Positions 62,657 to 64,000 of a stretch of 64,000 bases of DNA are shown here, piece by piece. The notes below the pieces were generated by a model. The model was given only the letters and a program-made list of their open reading frames with translations, did no database searches and was not told the DNA's origin. Position 1 is the stretch's first letter. Each line of letters begins with the position of its first letter. The stretch comes from Dyadobacter crusticola DSM 16708. Lineage in GTDB: Bacteria; Bacteroidota; Bacteroidia; Cytophagales; Spirosomataceae. The DNA is taken from NCBI RefSeq assembly GCF_000701505.1, contig NZ_KL370786.1, positions 1 to 64,000 on the forward strand. The letters are read 5' to 3'. The position numbers were made by a program, and so were the translations under genes.

Positions 62657-63457
62657 TTATTCATCATCACCTTTTACGGGCTCCATCATTTTGTGCATGG
62701 TAACCGCAACAGCTGTGTCAGGCATAATGTGGCTTGACGCCACCATTGCTTTGTTCTTGAAACCTGACACGATTTTGTCATCACCGGCCATAAGCGCCTT
62801 GTAGCCATCTTTTGCAACTTCGGCAGGATTAGCCAGTGAACCTTCTTTGACCATCCGTGCATCTTCCTGGTTTGCTTTGCGGAAGAAATCAGTATCGGTA
62901 ACCCCGGGAAGTAATGCGGTAATGGTCACATTCGTGTCTTTCACCTCGTACCGAACAGCTTCTGTGAAAGAGGTGACAAATGCCTTGGTAGCATGGTAAA
63001 CTGCCTGCAATGGACCGGGCATTTCACCTCCAATAGAGGATACATTCAGGATCTTCCCTTCGTTACGGGCCACCATTTCTTTCAAAAAGCATTTCGTTAA
63101 TGCCACGTATGCGCCGATATTCAGCTGGATAATGTCCAGCTCACGGTTGATGTCTGTTTCAATAAATTCCCCGTACTGACCCTGACCTGCATCATTTACT
63201 AGTGCATTGACAGTAATTCCCCGGCGTTTAACTTCCTCATAAACCTCAAAAGGCGCATCTCTTCTGAACAGGTCGGCGGTGATCGGAACCACATCCACCC
63301 CATATTGCTGGCTTAATTGCGATGCTGCATTTTGCAGTTCATCCTGGTTGCGTGCAACAATTACCAGGTTGAAGTTATCCTGGGCGAACAGTTTGGCTAG
63401 TTCGAGCCCGATCCCGCTCGTAGCTCCGGTGATCAGGGCATATGGTTTGTCTGACAT
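62657..63457 (-). CDS. SDR-family oxidoreductase (DltE-like)
   Basis: The 266-residue protein has the cofactor motif TGATSGIGLELAKLFA, NDAG in NALVNDAGQGQYGEFI, Ser in ILNVSSIGGEM and YxxxK in VYHATKAFVTSFTEAV. The R in IVARNQDEL suggests NADP. This DltE/YqjQ-like group acts on unknown carbonyl substrates. It is convergent with paoC and divergent from the small secreted protein gene. Confidence 0.92.
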   Translation of the reverse strand: MSDKPYALITGATSGIGLELAKLFAQDNFNLVIVARNQDELQNAASQLSQQYGVDVVPITADLFRRDAPFEVYEEVKRRGITVNALVNDAGQGQYGEFIETDINRELDIIQLNIGAYVALTKCFLKEMVARNEGKILNVSSIGGEMPGPLQAVYHATKAFVTSFTEAVRYEVKDTNVTITALLPGVTDTDFFRKANQEDARMVKEGSLANPAEVAKDGYKALMAGDDKIVSGFKNKAMVASSHIMPDTAVAVTMHKMMEPVKGDDE

Positions 63458-63577
63458 AGTTGTTGATGATTAGTAATGACTATTTTGCCCCGCTTTATTA
63501 AAACCTTGCCAGGGGTGACATCATACAATAAACAATGTACGTTGCGTTAGTAAGTGACTGCTACCAACTTCTGAAAA

Positions 63578-63886
63578 ATGAAGATCATATTGCTGCTGCT
63601 CTTAATTAGTACAACTGTACTCGCGCAAGAGCGTGCTCAGATCGATGTCCGATCCGTGACACTCCATAGTCCGGCGAGGCAATCGGCCGGCGTGCTGCTG
63701 GGCGCGAGTATGAGTGATTGTACAGAAGCTGTGGGCCCGCCCAACCGCATTTCCGACTATTACTCAGAAATTGAGGAGGATACCATGAAGGTTTTTCATT
63801 ACGGAGAAAACCAGTTGTACTTCCTCCACGATAAGCTGGAAAGCTGGTCGGCTCTTCTCGATTTCAGTTATGGATTGAGGCAATGA
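63578..63886 (+). CDS. Small secreted protein, unknown function
   Basis: The 102-residue ORF has a Sec signal (MKIILLLLLISTTVLAQ) and a mature part of 85 residues: SAGVLLGASMSDCTEAVGPP then NRISDYYSEIEEDTMKVFHY, GENQLYFLHDKLESWS. The pattern L-G-x-S-x-x-D-C-x-x-x-x-G-P-P followed by an aromatic strand resembles small SmpA/BamE-like proteins, but I do not claim this. ATG and stop are clear. Confidence 0.7.
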   Translation: MKIILLLLLISTTVLAQERAQIDVRSVTLHSPARQSAGVLLGASMSDCTEAVGPPNRISDYYSEIEEDTMKVFHYGENQLYFLHDKLESWSALLDFSYGLRQ

Positions 63887-63900
63887 TCTGGTCAATGTTA

Positions 63901-64000
63901 TCAAACCTGCGGGATCTCTTCGAGTACCTTGCTGGAAACAGGCACAGGTTCGCTCGCGCGGCGCCTTTTCAGATAGCGCACGTGCATGATACCGATAAGC
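63901..64000 (-). CDS. C-terminal end of a gene running off the right edge
   Basis: The minus-strand frame from 64000 to a TGA at 63901-63903 reads LIGIMHVRYLKRRRASEPVP then VSSKVLEEIPQV. A hydrophobic stretch followed by a basic RYLKRRR suggests the cytoplasmic tail of a membrane protein. The rest is outside the window, so no family can be given. Confidence 0.5.
   Translation of the reverse strand, partial: LIGIMHVRYLKRRRASEPVPVSSKVLEEIPQV

Overview
The window reads as chromosomal DNA of a Bacteroidota bacterium, most likely of the order Cytophagales (Dyadobacter/Spirosoma-like; this placement is inference). The evidence is a SusC/SusD pair, a hybrid two-component (HTCS) regulator, several proteins ending in a type IX secretion (T9SS) type A sorting domain, split HipA genes, and an ABC-permease/M1-peptidase fusion. 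I saw no rRNA, tRNA or CRISPR array.

Layout. 1-4.3 kb: a propeller sensor gene running off the left edge, a decayed ThuA gene, aquaporin Z and one tiny possible membrane ORF. 5.0-10.5 kb: a two-gene cassette present twice in tandem. Each copy has a secreted peptidase-S74 (tail-fibre chaperone) protein followed by a T9SS-sorted partner. The partners are nearly identical, while the S74 proteins differ completely in the middle; one carries seven exact 14-residue YadA-head-like repeats. 10.7-15.5 kb: a dead IS3-type element, a PAS histidine kinase, and a stretch of transposase and unknown-gene debris. 15.5-17.2 kb: a three-gene HipB-HipS-HipT-like toxin-antitoxin operon behind two inverted repeats of related sequence.

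17.8-29.1 kb: an SDR oxidoreductase, then a complete RND efflux operon (adaptor, pump, outer-membrane channel) with its TetR repressor and two matching operator palindromes, an acyltransferase, a DUF1080 gene fragment, and an AraC regulator beside a second SDR. 29.1-36 kb: an ABC exporter pair whose permease is fused to an M1-type peptidase, an AraC regulator with a small DoxX-like membrane protein, and an AraC fragment. 36.3-41.0 kb: a secreted DUF1080 protein, a YdeI-like protein, a stress protein and a large PAS kinase.

41.1-56.1 kb: a polysaccharide utilisation locus. It has an HTCS sensor-regulator, SusC, SusD, a surface glycan-binding lipoprotein with IPT/TIG folds, a GH44-like endoglycanase with a T9SS tail and a GH31 enzyme resembling alpha-xylosidases. 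The enzyme pair suggests xyloglucan: GH44 would cut the backbone outside the cell, SusCD would import the oligosaccharides and GH31 would remove xylose. 56-64 kb: a GNAT acetyltransferase, a DUF4287 protein, a secreted propeller protein, a PaoABC-like periplasmic molybdenum aldehyde oxidoreductase operon with a Tat signal, a convergent SDR gene, a small secreted protein and the end of a further gene at the right edge.
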